Source: JANXQZ01 sp038225555
GTDB taxonomy: Bacteria; Acidobacteriota; Terriglobia; Bryobacterales; Bryobacteraceae
Length of the DNA stretch: 64,000 nt
Direction: 5' to 3'
NCBI GenBank assembly: GCA_038225555.1
Contig: JBBRRB010000021.1
Coordinates: 1-64,000 of the forward strand
Of the stretch, positions 15,427-23,981 are shown piece after piece. The position numbers and the translations under genes were made by a program. The notes beneath the pieces are model-generated. The model was not told the DNA's origin and made no database searches. It saw only the letters and a program-made list of their open reading frames with translations. Within the stretch, counting starts at the first letter, position 1. Each line of letters opens with the position of its first letter.

Positions 15427-16842
15427 TTGCCCTCCGCAAGGCTCTTATCATCCCTATGTCTGGCTGTTGCCCTGGCTGGCTTGTTCGTGCTGGCCGTGTA
15501 TCGCGCTGCAACTCAGCCCATCACGGTGGACGAAGCCAGCGTGTATCAAAGCTACGTCCAGGACCAGCCCATGGCGGGCATTCTAACGCGGCCATATGGG
15601 TCTGCCAATCATATACTGCAAACTCTATTGATGTATCTCTCAGCTCACGCGCTCGGCTCGTCGGAGTTGGCGTTGCGGCTGCCATCGTTGGCAGGTGCGG
15701 CCCTGGCTCTATCGGCCCTGTGGAGGATTGCGGCCACCTTTCGCTATCAACTATTGGGAGTCTTGGCCGCGGGGCTGGTCGCGACCAATCCGATCATACT
15801 CGATCATCTGAGCCTCGCCCGCGGCTACGGCCTGGCACTCGGGATGTTCTTGTGGGCTGTCCTGTTCAGCTTGGAGCGGAAGTTGATCCTGGCAGGCCTG
15901 CTGGTCGGGCTGAGTATCGCGGCCAACTTGACGTTCGCGATCCCCTGCGCTGCGCTGTCTCTGATGATCGTGATCGTAGAAAGGAATTGGAGATCGGCTG
16001 CCCTGTATTTCGCGGCCGTGTTGGTCGCCGGGGGGCCGATTCTATTCAAGCCGCTATTGTCGGCGAAACTCGGTGAATTCTATCTGGGAACCAAAGACCT
16101 TGGCACTTTCGTGGCTGACCTGAAGAGCCCGCTTTACGAGGTGTTTCATCGGAGCGGTCCGGGTCTGGGGCAGTGGGACTATTACTATTACGCTTGCACG
16201 CGGTTCATCGAGTCGTGGATTTTTCCGGCGATGCTGGTACTGGTCGCGGCTGCCTGCATCCCAGCTCTTTCCACGAAACTACACCGGCTGTTAGGGGGCA
16301 CCTTGCTGCTCTCCCTGCTCATTGTAGTTGGGGCTCACCTCGTCCTCCATCTCTTGTATCCATACCAGCGGACGGGCTTGTACTTGCTAGCTCTGTTTCC
16401 GCTTGGCTACCTTTCCGCAGCCGACGCCATCTGGGGCAGAGGACTGCCTGGACGTGTCGCAGTGCTACCCGGGATTGTTCTCATGGCGGCCCTTCTGCTG
16501 GTTTTCGGGCACGAGTTGCATGCCGGATTCTTCGTGGAATGGCCCTATGCGTCCGAGTCCAAAGAGCTGCTGCAAGCCGTTCGCGAGCGCCAGACAGAAG
16601 GCGGTAAGCCAGTCCGGATTGGCGGATCGTTTATGTTTTCCTACATCGCGAATTATTACCGCGACCGCTACCGATGGACTTGGCTGGAGCCGATGGAGAA
16701 CCACGGGTTAACGAAGGGCTTCGACTACTACTTTCTGGTGACCCCCGAAGCGATCTATGTCGAGCAACTGCAACTCCGCAAGCTGGCGACCTACGAATTT
16801 TCGCTTCTGGCCGCCCCGGTTAATTCAGCTCACGAACCTTAA
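15427..16842 (+). CDS. GT-C-fold membrane glycosyltransferase-like protein (ArnT/PMT type)
   Basis: The 471-residue protein has about ten hydrophobic segments. The first luminal loop carries ITVDEASVYQ, whose acidic pair sits where GT39/ArnT-type enzymes place the catalytic Asp-Glu after TM1; this is followed by LRLPSLAGAALAL. It would use a polyprenyl-phosphate sugar donor at the periplasmic face. The substrate is unknown. The start is a TTG at 15427, the only codon giving the full first TM; the 29-bp gap to moxR must hold both promoters. The 3' end overlaps the convergent DUF1080 gene by 23 bp. Confidence 0.72.
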   Translation: MPSARLLSSLCLAVALAGLFVLAVYRAATQPITVDEASVYQSYVQDQPMAGILTRPYGSANHILQTLLMYLSAHALGSSELALRLPSLAGAALALSALWRIAATFRYQLLGVLAAGLVATNPIILDHLSLARGYGLALGMFLWAVLFSLERKLILAGLLVGLSIAANLTFAIPCAALSLMIVIVERNWRSAALYFAAVLVAGGPILFKPLLSAKLGEFYLGTKDLGTFVADLKSPLYEVFHRSGPGLGQWDYYYYACTRFIESWIFPAMLVLVAAACIPALSTKLHRLLGGTLLLSLLIVVGAHLVLHLLYPYQRTGLYLLALFPLGYLSAADAIWGRGLPGRVAVLPGIVLMAALLLVFGHELHAGFFVEWPYASESKELLQAVRERQTEGGKPVRIGGSFMFSYIANYYRDRYRWTWLEPMENHGLTKGFDYYFLVTPEAIYVEQLQLRKLATYEFSLLAAPVNSAHEP

Positions 16843-17638
16843 TACTTCGAAACCAAGCCTCGTCTCCATGGTTCTGAAGCGAGATCGGGCAATCTTTCCT
16901 CGGCTGCTTCGCGAGCAAATCATAGACATGGGGCGCGGCGGCCCAGCGGGTTTTGATTCCCTCCATAGCTTCCTGAGAGTCCAGCGACGCATCCACCACC
17001 TTCACGCCATTCAACCAGTGCTCGACATGGTTTCCACGCAGCACGATCCGCGACTGATTGAACTCGCCGATCGGTTTCGACGCAGCCGAAGAGGGTGCCA
17101 CCATGTCATACAACGCGCCCGCAGTGTGCTTCTTGTTTCCCAGCGCGTCGTCGTTCTTGGTGTCGTCCGTCATCTGATATTCGAACCCGATTACATAGTC
17201 CTGACCTTTGACGGGCCTTTGCTTGATGCGATTAGCGAACGAACGCTCCACCTTCGCTTCGAACCGCTCCTTTGGAATGTTAGGATCCGCTGGAGCTATG
17301 AAAAGGTGGTCCTGGATGCGATATTTCAGGCCGCTGTTTCCGCCGGAAGAGATGCGCCACTCGTAGGACAGCTCAAAATCGCGAAACCTGCGCTTGCTGA
17401 AAAGGTCCTCCGTGATCAGAGACTTCGCCTGGGCTTTCAAGCAGCCATCCTGGATGGTCCAGGCGTTGCTGGGCGGCTTCTTCGACCGAGTGTCGTCCCA
17501 TCCACGCATCGTTTTTCCATCGAAGAGCAGCATCCATCCGGCGCTCTTTTCCTCGGGAGTGAGTGTGTTCGGTGCACTGGGTTCACTCGCGGTCCACGCG
17601 CATGCGGCGAACGCGGCCGCTATCAGAAAAATTCGCAT
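16820..17638 (-). CDS. Secreted DUF1080 protein (3-keto-disaccharide hydrolase-like)
   Basis: The 272-residue protein has a signal peptide (FLIAAAFAACAWT) and a DUF1080 lectin-like jelly roll: GWMLLFDGKTMRGWDD, WTIQDGCLKAQ, FRDFELSYEWRISSGGNSGL and YEFQ-type strands later (VIGFEYQMTDD, HVEHWLNGVKV). Members studied in gut bacteria hydrolyse 3-keto-disaccharides or bind glucans. It is the last gene of a minus-strand operon (oxidoreductase, epimerase, DUF1080). That association suggests that oxidised sugars are split in the periplasm and processed further; this is inference from neighbours. Confidence 0.87.
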   Translation of the reverse strand: MRIFLIAAAFAACAWTASEPSAPNTLTPEEKSAGWMLLFDGKTMRGWDDTRSKKPPSNAWTIQDGCLKAQAKSLITEDLFSKRRFRDFELSYEWRISSGGNSGLKYRIQDHLFIAPADPNIPKERFEAKVERSFANRIKQRPVKGQDYVIGFEYQMTDDTKNDDALGNKKHTAGALYDMVAPSSAASKPIGEFNQSRIVLRGNHVEHWLNGVKVVDASLDSQEAMEGIKTRWAAAPHVYDLLAKQPRKDCPISLQNHGDEAWFRSIKVRELN

Positions 17639-17640
17639 AA

Positions 17641-18483
17641 TTAGCCTGCAGCGCTCGTTAGCCGTTTCAAGAGTTCGACGCCTGCCCCGATATCGATCAT
17701 GCGCTCCTCCTGATTTTCAGCTTCGCGCTCAATCACGAGCGGTCCTTTGTAGCCAACTTCCTTCAATTTCGCGACGAAGCGCTCCATCCCGACCGCGCCC
17801 TTGCCCAAGGGCCGCTCCCTTCCAAGAGCGCCGGGCCGGTCTTTCGGAGGCCAATCGCCATCCTTGCAGTGCACGGAGATTACGTGCGAGCCCAGAAGGT
17901 CCAAAGCCTGGATCGGATCGCCGGTGCCGTACAGAATCATATTTGCGGGATCGAAATTGATGCCCAGATTGGCCCGATCCACGTCTTGAAAAAAGCTAAG
18001 AAGCACCGACGCCGGCTCCTGTCCGGTTTCAAGTGCGAAGGTTTGGCCGTTATTGGCTGCATGATCCGCAAGCCTGCGGACAAGGTCGCGGACGGCGACA
18101 TACTCGGGGTTGGACTTGTCTTCGGGCACGAACCCGATATGACACCCGATGCTCTTCACTCCCAAAGCAGCGGCGAAATCGCTGACTTCGCGAGTGCGCT
18201 TTTCGCGGGCATCGCGGCTTCCTCGGGGAACGAAACCGACCGTCTGTTCAACGGTCGGAATGTCGGCATAGCTCTCGCCGTTATAAGCGGCAAACACCGT
18301 CCCGATCACAAACTGTTCCTGCTCGATGGCCGTTTTCCAATCTGCTTCAGCCGTGGCGTTCAGATCCATGCTGCCGGGAATGCCAAGTTGTCCACAGCGC
18401 ACGCCAAAGGCTTTGATCCGGGCAAGATGATCCCGGTCCGCCCAGAACATTACCCCAACTTCACGGTCTTTTAAATGTGGCAT
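17641..18483 (-). CDS. Sugar phosphate isomerase/epimerase (xylose-isomerase-like TIM barrel)
   Basis: The 280-residue protein is an AP-endonuclease-2/xylose-isomerase-like TIM barrel. It shows strands and metal ligands in IGCHIGFVPED, FALETGQEPA, LGINFDPANMILYG, VISVHCKDGDWP and LVIEREAEN, and the Glu/Asp/His/Glu set expected for a divalent metal is visible. It starts at ATG 18483, overlapping the upstream oxidoreductase stop by 13 bp; the frame is open to 18567 but that lies inside the neighbour. Two bases separate it from the DUF1080 gene. It probably epimerises or isomerises a (keto-)sugar made by the operon. Confidence 0.87.
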   Translation of the reverse strand: MPHLKDREVGVMFWADRDHLARIKAFGVRCGQLGIPGSMDLNATAEADWKTAIEQEQFVIGTVFAAYNGESYADIPTVEQTVGFVPRGSRDAREKRTREVSDFAAALGVKSIGCHIGFVPEDKSNPEYVAVRDLVRRLADHAANNGQTFALETGQEPASVLLSFFQDVDRANLGINFDPANMILYGTGDPIQALDLLGSHVISVHCKDGDWPPKDRPGALGRERPLGKGAVGMERFVAKLKEVGYKGPLVIEREAENQEERMIDIGAGVELLKRLTSAAG

Positions 18484-19487
18484 GCAATAATCTCTCCGTT
18501 TCTTTTCCGTGAATCGAGCAGCAATCTCGTGAGTGCCACGGCGGCAGCCGACTCTTCTGGCGGGCACAACTTTGGACTCGTTCCCGATTTGCAGCAGTCG
18601 GCGAAGTAGGCCAGCTCCGCTGCGTAGCCGTCCTTTTCGGAGAGCGGAAGAATTTCAGTTTCACCGTTGGCTCGGTACAGGATCGGCGGCTGGCCCGAGG
18701 AGCTGTACTCGATCGTCCCGCCGTCGGCGGCAACCGTGTACTCCATCGAGAACGGATGCGACTTGGGATGGTGCCAGCCGCCGGTTACGAACACGGTTTG
18801 CTGGCCGGGATAACGCAAGTCTGCCATGATCAGATCGATGCCGGCATCCAGGGCTTCATAGCCTGTCGCCGACACGGATGTCGGTTTGCCGAACAGATGG
18901 AGGCACATGTCCACATCATGGATGAGCAGATCGAAGACCCCTCCGCCGCTGCGATCCGCTTCGTTGAGCCATTGACTCCAGGCTGGCGCGGCGCAGCGGC
19001 GGCGAAACATTGCCCAGCGCGTCTTCCCCAGTTCGCCCGAGCCCAGCTTCTCTCGCAAGACTTCATAGGTTGGAAAGAAGCGCAGCACCTGAGCCGTCAT
19101 CAGCACGCGGCTATGTTGGTGGGCCTCCTCGCACATGCGGGCGGCGGTTGGCGCATCCAGGGCCATCGGCTTCTCCACCAGAACGTGCTTTCCAGCGCGC
19201 AGGGCATCGATGGCAACGGATGCATGCAGATCGGTCGGGAGGCAGATATCGACTGCATCGATCTCCGGGTCAGTGAGCACGTCTTCAATCCGTGCATATT
19301 TGCGGACCGAGGAGAAATCGAATTGTTCGCCGGGGCCGCCCAGGTTGCCTTGTATGCTGCTGAGGTCGCCCGAAAGTTTGGCTGCGTTGCCGCTGTACAC
19401 GGCAGCGAGTTCGATTGCGGGAACCGATCGCAGAGCCTTTACGTGCGTGCTTCCCATGAAGCCCAGGCCGAGCACTGCAAGACGCAT
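18471..19487 (-). CDS. Gfo/Idh/MocA-family oxidoreductase (cytoplasmic)
   Basis: The 338-residue NAD(P)-dependent enzyme lacks a signal peptide. The Rossmann motif LAVLGLGFMGSTHVKAL opens the protein, HVLVEKPMALDAPTA supplies the catalytic-site Lys, and SGGGVFDLLIHDVDMCLHLFG contributes the Asp/His region of the C-terminal domain. It leads the minus-strand sugar operon, with a downstream overlap of 13 bp. Unlike the Tat-exported homologue at 10264, it should act in the cytoplasm, plausibly reducing or oxidising a sugar at C3. Confidence 0.88.
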   Translation of the reverse strand: MRLAVLGLGFMGSTHVKALRSVPAIELAAVYSGNAAKLSGDLSSIQGNLGGPGEQFDFSSVRKYARIEDVLTDPEIDAVDICLPTDLHASVAIDALRAGKHVLVEKPMALDAPTAARMCEEAHQHSRVLMTAQVLRFFPTYEVLREKLGSGELGKTRWAMFRRRCAAPAWSQWLNEADRSGGGVFDLLIHDVDMCLHLFGKPTSVSATGYEALDAGIDLIMADLRYPGQQTVFVTGGWHHPKSHPFSMEYTVAADGGTIEYSSSGQPPILYRANGETEILPLSEKDGYAAELAYFADCCKSGTSPKLCPPEESAAAVALTRLLLDSRKRNGEIIACHI

Positions 19488-19515
19488 AGACCCTTATCGT
19501 CTCATTGTTGAATCG

Positions 19516-22500
19516 CTAAAAGCGGGCCTGATATTCAGCGCTCGTGATGAAGCCGGAGATCGCGCCAGGCAGGGCACTGGGGTTAGCGAGTACGCCTGTC
19601 CAATAAGTTAGTCCAGTGGGATCCGCGCTACGCCGAAGAAATCCCATGTAAAGCAGATTGGCTTGCGCCCTTGCGCGAATAATGCGGTCGTACTCGGGAC
19701 TGCGAATGAACTGATCCACCAAGCCCGCCCGCGACACCGCTCCGGTGTTCAGTCCCGTCACCCAGAAATTGAAGCCGGTCGGATCTGGATCGCGCCCAAG
19801 CACGTTGCGATATACCAGGTTGACGAATTCAGCCGCAGTGGGATTGCCGTACGTGGCTTGAAACTCCGGCGAACTGAGGAAACTATTCAGCGCCGCAGCT
19901 TGAGATCCGCCTGCGATCAGTGAATTGAAGTAGAACAACCATCCTGTGAAGTCAGGATCGCGATGCAGGATGGACTCATACAGCTTGATCACGTAGAGCC
20001 CGTTGCCTTGGAATTCGGGGCTGGTGGCGAATTGCCCTGCCACCTGTGCGCGGTTCAAAGCGCCCGAATTCAGTTGGCCAATCCAAAAGGCAAACCCGGT
20101 CAGATCGGGGCTGCGATCAAGCAGATCCAGATACAATTGGTTGACAAAGAAGTTGGTGTCCGCTAAACGATTCGAGACTTGGCTGACCGCAAAGGGCTGA
20201 CCCGCGATGGTGATTCCACCGGTTCGCGAGGACGCTTGGTTCGCCCCCACGTTAGCGGTAAGCGAGCCGGAACCGCTCCAGGAAGTTGACGCCAGAGAGA
20301 TCCAGGGTTGATTGGAAGTCGCGGTCCACACGCATCCTGGCGAGGTAACTACTCCGATGCTGACCGGTCCTCCAGAGGAGGTGGTGGTGCCGGATGGACT
20401 GGTCAGCGAGTACGAGCAGTTCGCGCCCGCCTGAGTAACGACAAAAAGCTGACCGCCGATTGACAGCGCTCCGCTGCGGGATGCGACGTTCGGGTTTGAG
20501 GCTAGCGTGAAAGAGACTGTCCCGTTCGAGACCGAGGAGATCCTGATCCAACTGGGATAGGACACGGCGCTCCAGGTGCACGAAGAAGTCGAGGGTGTGA
20601 CCGCGATGCTGCCGGTTAACGCGCCGGGTCCGAAGCTCTTTACGCCAGACAAGGCGAAGGTGCAATTCGACGGAGTGGAAACGCTCGCGAGCGCTCTATT
20701 GTATGCGTCGATCACATCCGGATTGCCAGAATCGACCAGCGTTCCTTGTTTCAGAACCGGGAGCGCTGCCTGCGCCTCTTTTCGAACATCCAACAGCGCA
20801 CGGCCGAGGTTGCGATAAAGCCCGGGTAGATCAGTGCGCAGGGTACCGGCAATCTGCCATTCCGCGATGGCGTCGTCCGACATGCGTCGGCTCATGAAGA
20901 CAAGACCAAGTAGGTAATGGGCTGTTGCATCGGATAGATTGTCGTGAATCGCTTCGCGCAGGACGTTGATCGAACTGGATCGATTCGGGAAGATATACGG
21001 CAACGGCAAGTTGGAAGCCGCGTTGAAATCGGCTGTCCCGGATCCGCCGAGCCGCTTGCGGGAGTAACCGCGGTAGTACGCGACCAATGCGTTATTCTGT
21101 GGATTCACAGCCCCTGGTTCGCGCTGAAGAGCGGGCGCATCCGGATAGGTGCGGCTCAGCAAAGCTAGAGCGTCGTCGAAAAATCCGAGACGGAAGTAAT
21201 CGTCCGCCAGGTTTAAGACGCGTTCGGGCTCGGCCCCCAAAGCCATCCAAAGCGCGTCGTCTTGAGTACCCTGCAGAGCCTGTTCAAAGCGCAGGAAGAG
21301 GTCGGTAGGACTGATGTTTCGCCAGGCAGCCAGTTTGGCGGAAGCTGCCGCTGTCTGGCCTTGATGTCGCAGCACAGCCACTTCCATGGCTCCGGCACGC
21401 ACGTCATCCTGACTCCCTGAATTCACGGCTTCAAAGAGATTAACGGCAGAAGCGAGATCGCCAGTAAGTGCGCGGAGACACGCCAGTTCGAAGTTAGCAG
21501 CGCGACCGAAATCCGGCGAGCTTTGAATGCCAGTCCACTCGTTAGCGGCAGAGGTATCTTGTCCCTGTCCCAGGTAAGCAAGCCCCAGATAGAAATGCGC
21601 TTCAGTGTCGGAAGGAACACTTGCAACCACCTGTTGCAATTGAGTGACTGCATCATCGTAGCGCCCCGCTGTTGCCGCCAGTCGACCGGAAGCTTTTAGC
21701 AACGGAATGCTCTGGGGAAATTTCTGGAGACCCAGTGCGTAATCGGCTTCAGCGAATGCAAACAGCTGCAACCTTTCGTTGTAATCGGCGCGAGCTAATA
21801 CCTGCTGGTCTGTATCGGACTTGCTCAGGTCGACTGCGGGCTGCGGCCCGAGCATGACGGCGGCCGGAGTTAGCGCGTCGTATTGACCCTCCGTATGGGT
21901 GAGCAAGATCGCGCCCGAGGAGTTATCTACGAGTTGAAACGTGTACTTAACGCTGCCGGATGGACTATCGATGGCGCGCGTATAAGTCGCGGCGGGGGTA
22001 AGGTTCACTGTCTCGCTGAAGATTGCTGTGGATCCATTCAGGATGCGGACGCCGGCGTTGGGAATGGCGCGATTCGGGTTGAGCTCCGCCACCAGTTGAG
22101 ATCCATTTGCAGTGTTGCGACGCCCAAAAAAGAGCACGCCGTTCAGGTTCGCGCGGCTGACTCCATCCAGTTCCCGGGCCGGCATCCAGTATTCGGTGAA
22201 ATGGCGGGCCTGCTGGGGGTCCAGGAAAAGATGGGTCTCCTGATTCACCGTGATGCCGCCTTGTGTCTCCAAGTAGGAAGGGAAATTGTCGGTAAGGTTG
22301 GCCTGAACCCACGAGTCGCCGTATTGACCGGATCCCCAAGACCACAATTTTTTTCCGGGAACGTCCGCTGTGCTGGCATAGTGGACCGTGCCAGCTCGAG
22401 TAGATGGGTGGTAAATGGCCTCGAACGGCTCGTTCGTCCCGTGCGCGAACAGTCCCTGCTGATCCACTATGTTTCTAACGACGCTGACGTCCACGCCCGC

Positions 22501-23247
22501 TAAATTCACGGGCCAGGTATCGAGGAAAGTGAAGGCGTGGGTGGCGGTCAAGTTGGTTGGATAGGCGAAGCGCGAGTTCTGGTCCTCAATCTTGACTCCT
22601 GCGTTTGACCAGAAGTAATACGGCTGACGCGCATCGCCGCGATTGTACAAATTGACATTCTCCTGAAGGATCGCGGAGCCTGACTGGAGTAAGTACTCGA
22701 CGCGCCATTCCAGGCCGGTTTGGCGATCGATATCCGCCACCCAGGCGCTCGCGCTGCCGTCCGCATTCTGGCGGATGCCGTAGCTGACAGGCGACACGGA
22801 GGTGAGACTATGGCCGACGGGGAAATTCAGCTCGATACCCATCGCGACCCATGCGCCCCGCAAGCCGACGTAAGCCTTTCGGATGACCGGATTGGCGTAG
22901 AACATCTCGCGTCCGCTGGTCTTATCGAGGCAGCTATAGAGGTGGCCCCCGAGGTCCGGGAAAACCCGGCAGAACAGGTATTCATTCTCAAGATTGAGAA
23001 TCCGCCAGGATTGACTAGGATGATCCTGAAGAAAATTGGTCCGGTAGGTGTATGGGTAGCTTGCGTACACTCCGTTGTACGAGCCCGCACTGCGAAAGAG
23101 ATCGAACAGCGGATTGGTATCGGCGGGTCCCTCGCTCCAGGTGGGCAGGGCAATGGTGCTTTCCGAGACGCGCACATCGGCTTGAACTAGGTTGGGGGTT
23201 GTCAGCAGGACGAGGATCGCGAAGGCTGACAGAATGGATAATTTCAT
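19516..23247 (-). CDS. Very large secreted protein: DUF5107-like, TPR, two BACON and four DUF4214-like units
   Basis: The 1243-residue protein starts with a signal peptide (ATG 23247; the frame opens at 23268). Roughly residues 30-400 resemble DUF5107, with sugar-binding-type sequence DLGGHLYSCLDKTSGREM. About 490-860 are tetratricopeptide repeats (GRYDDAVTQLQQVVASVPSD, AHFYLGLAYLGQGQD, AHYLLGLVFMSRRMSDDAI). About 862-1025 hold two BACON domains (CTWSAVSYPSWIRISS; CVWTATSNQPWISLAS). The last 216 residues contain four units of the DUF4214 pattern (LYLDLLDRSPDLTGFAFW, LYESILHRDPDFTGWLFY, VYRNVLGRDPDPTGFNFW, LYMGFLRRSADPTGLTYW). DUF4214 is frequent at the ends of surface proteins. Probably a surface or secreted carbohydrate-related scaffold. 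Confidence 0.82.
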   Translation of the reverse strand: MKLSILSAFAILVLLTTPNLVQADVRVSESTIALPTWSEGPADTNPLFDLFRSAGSYNGVYASYPYTYRTNFLQDHPSQSWRILNLENEYLFCRVFPDLGGHLYSCLDKTSGREMFYANPVIRKAYVGLRGAWVAMGIELNFPVGHSLTSVSPVSYGIRQNADGSASAWVADIDRQTGLEWRVEYLLQSGSAILQENVNLYNRGDARQPYYFWSNAGVKIEDQNSRFAYPTNLTATHAFTFLDTWPVNLAGVDVSVVRNIVDQQGLFAHGTNEPFEAIYHPSTRAGTVHYASTADVPGKKLWSWGSGQYGDSWVQANLTDNFPSYLETQGGITVNQETHLFLDPQQARHFTEYWMPARELDGVSRANLNGVLFFGRRNTANGSQLVAELNPNRAIPNAGVRILNGSTAIFSETVNLTPAATYTRAIDSPSGSVKYTFQLVDNSSGAILLTHTEGQYDALTPAAVMLGPQPAVDLSKSDTDQQVLARADYNERLQLFAFAEADYALGLQKFPQSIPLLKASGRLAATAGRYDDAVTQLQQVVASVPSDTEAHFYLGLAYLGQGQDTSAANEWTGIQSSPDFGRAANFELACLRALTGDLASAVNLFEAVNSGSQDDVRAGAMEVAVLRHQGQTAAASAKLAAWRNISPTDLFLRFEQALQGTQDDALWMALGAEPERVLNLADDYFRLGFFDDALALLSRTYPDAPALQREPGAVNPQNNALVAYYRGYSRKRLGGSGTADFNAASNLPLPYIFPNRSSSINVLREAIHDNLSDATAHYLLGLVFMSRRMSDDAIAEWQIAGTLRTDLPGLYRNLGRALLDVRKEAQAALPVLKQGTLVDSGNPDVIDAYNRALASVSTPSNCTFALSGVKSFGPGALTGSIAVTPSTSSCTWSAVSYPSWIRISSVSNGTVSFTLASNPNVASRSGALSIGGQLFVVTQAGANCSYSLTSPSGTTTSSGGPVSIGVVTSPGCVWTATSNQPWISLASTSWSGSGSLTANVGANQASSRTGGITIAGQPFAVSQVSNRLADTNFFVNQLYLDLLDRSPDLTGFAFWIGQLNSGALNRAQVAGQFATSPEFQGNGLYVIKLYESILHRDPDFTGWLFYFNSLIAGGSQAAALNSFLSSPEFQATYGNPTAAEFVNLVYRNVLGRDPDPTGFNFWVTGLNTGAVSRAGLVDQFIRSPEYDRIIRARAQANLLYMGFLRRSADPTGLTYWTGVLANPSALPGAISGFITSAEYQARF

Positions 23248-23321
23248 ATGAAATCGGCTCCTGCACATTATCCTACAGATGGGAGTCCGGCGTGGACTGA
23301 TCGTGGTTTAATGAATTGCGT

Positions 23322-23398
<77 letters not shown>

Positions 23399-23420
23399 TC
23401 CTTCTCTCTAATATCTCGTT

Positions 23421-23972
23421 TCACGTTGCCATAGACTTTCTCATTCGTACGATTGGCAGCGAATCGCCGTCGGGCAGCGGAACCCCGAGATGTTCCAAGG
23501 GGACGTACCCTCTGGCGCTGTAAAGAGGGACGCCAGTCAGAGTGGCGCCCATCTCGAAGCGCGTGAAGCCTGCAGCAAGCGCTGCGCTCTCGCAGGCCTC
23601 CAGCATCAGGCCGCCCACGCCGCGTCGAGCCCATTCGGGATGCACGAAAAAAGCGCGAATCTTGGCGGCATCTGTGGCGGGATTTAGCAGCGTGTTCTCG
23701 CGGCCAGTGCAGCGTTCGGCGCCATACAGGGTCCGTCGCTTGCTCCAGCCTCCACAGCCGGCGACGACGGGCTCGTCTACTGACCCCGCTTCCACTACGA
23801 AGTAAGTTCCGTCAAGAATGAGTTGCGTGTCGACTCCGAATACAGACTGCAAAGCGCCGTCGATCTGGCTCGGCGTGTAATCCAGGGCCTGCAGGCCGCG
23901 CACCGACGCGTCGATCAGTATAGAGAGCGCCGGAACATCATCGAGAAGGGCCAAGCGTATGCGGAACGTCAT
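23421..23972 (-). CDS. GNAT-family N-acetyltransferase
   Basis: The 183-residue protein has the GNAT fold. The N-terminal strand-helix is FRIRLALLDDVPALSILIDAS, and the acetyl-CoA pyrophosphate loop ARRGVGGLMLEACESAALAAG follows a beta-4 strand KIRAFFVHPEW; C-terminal GVPLYSARGYVPLE completes the domain. The acceptor is unknown. It lies 9 bp downstream of purH on the same strand and may be co-transcribed with it. It faces the tRNA-Arg gene convergently. Confidence 0.86.
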   Translation of the reverse strand: MTFRIRLALLDDVPALSILIDASVRGLQALDYTPSQIDGALQSVFGVDTQLILDGTYFVVEAGSVDEPVVAGCGGWSKRRTLYGAERCTGRENTLLNPATDAAKIRAFFVHPEWARRGVGGLMLEACESAALAAGFTRFEMGATLTGVPLYSARGYVPLEHLGVPLPDGDSLPIVRMRKSMAT

Positions 23973-23981
23973 CGGGAGATA

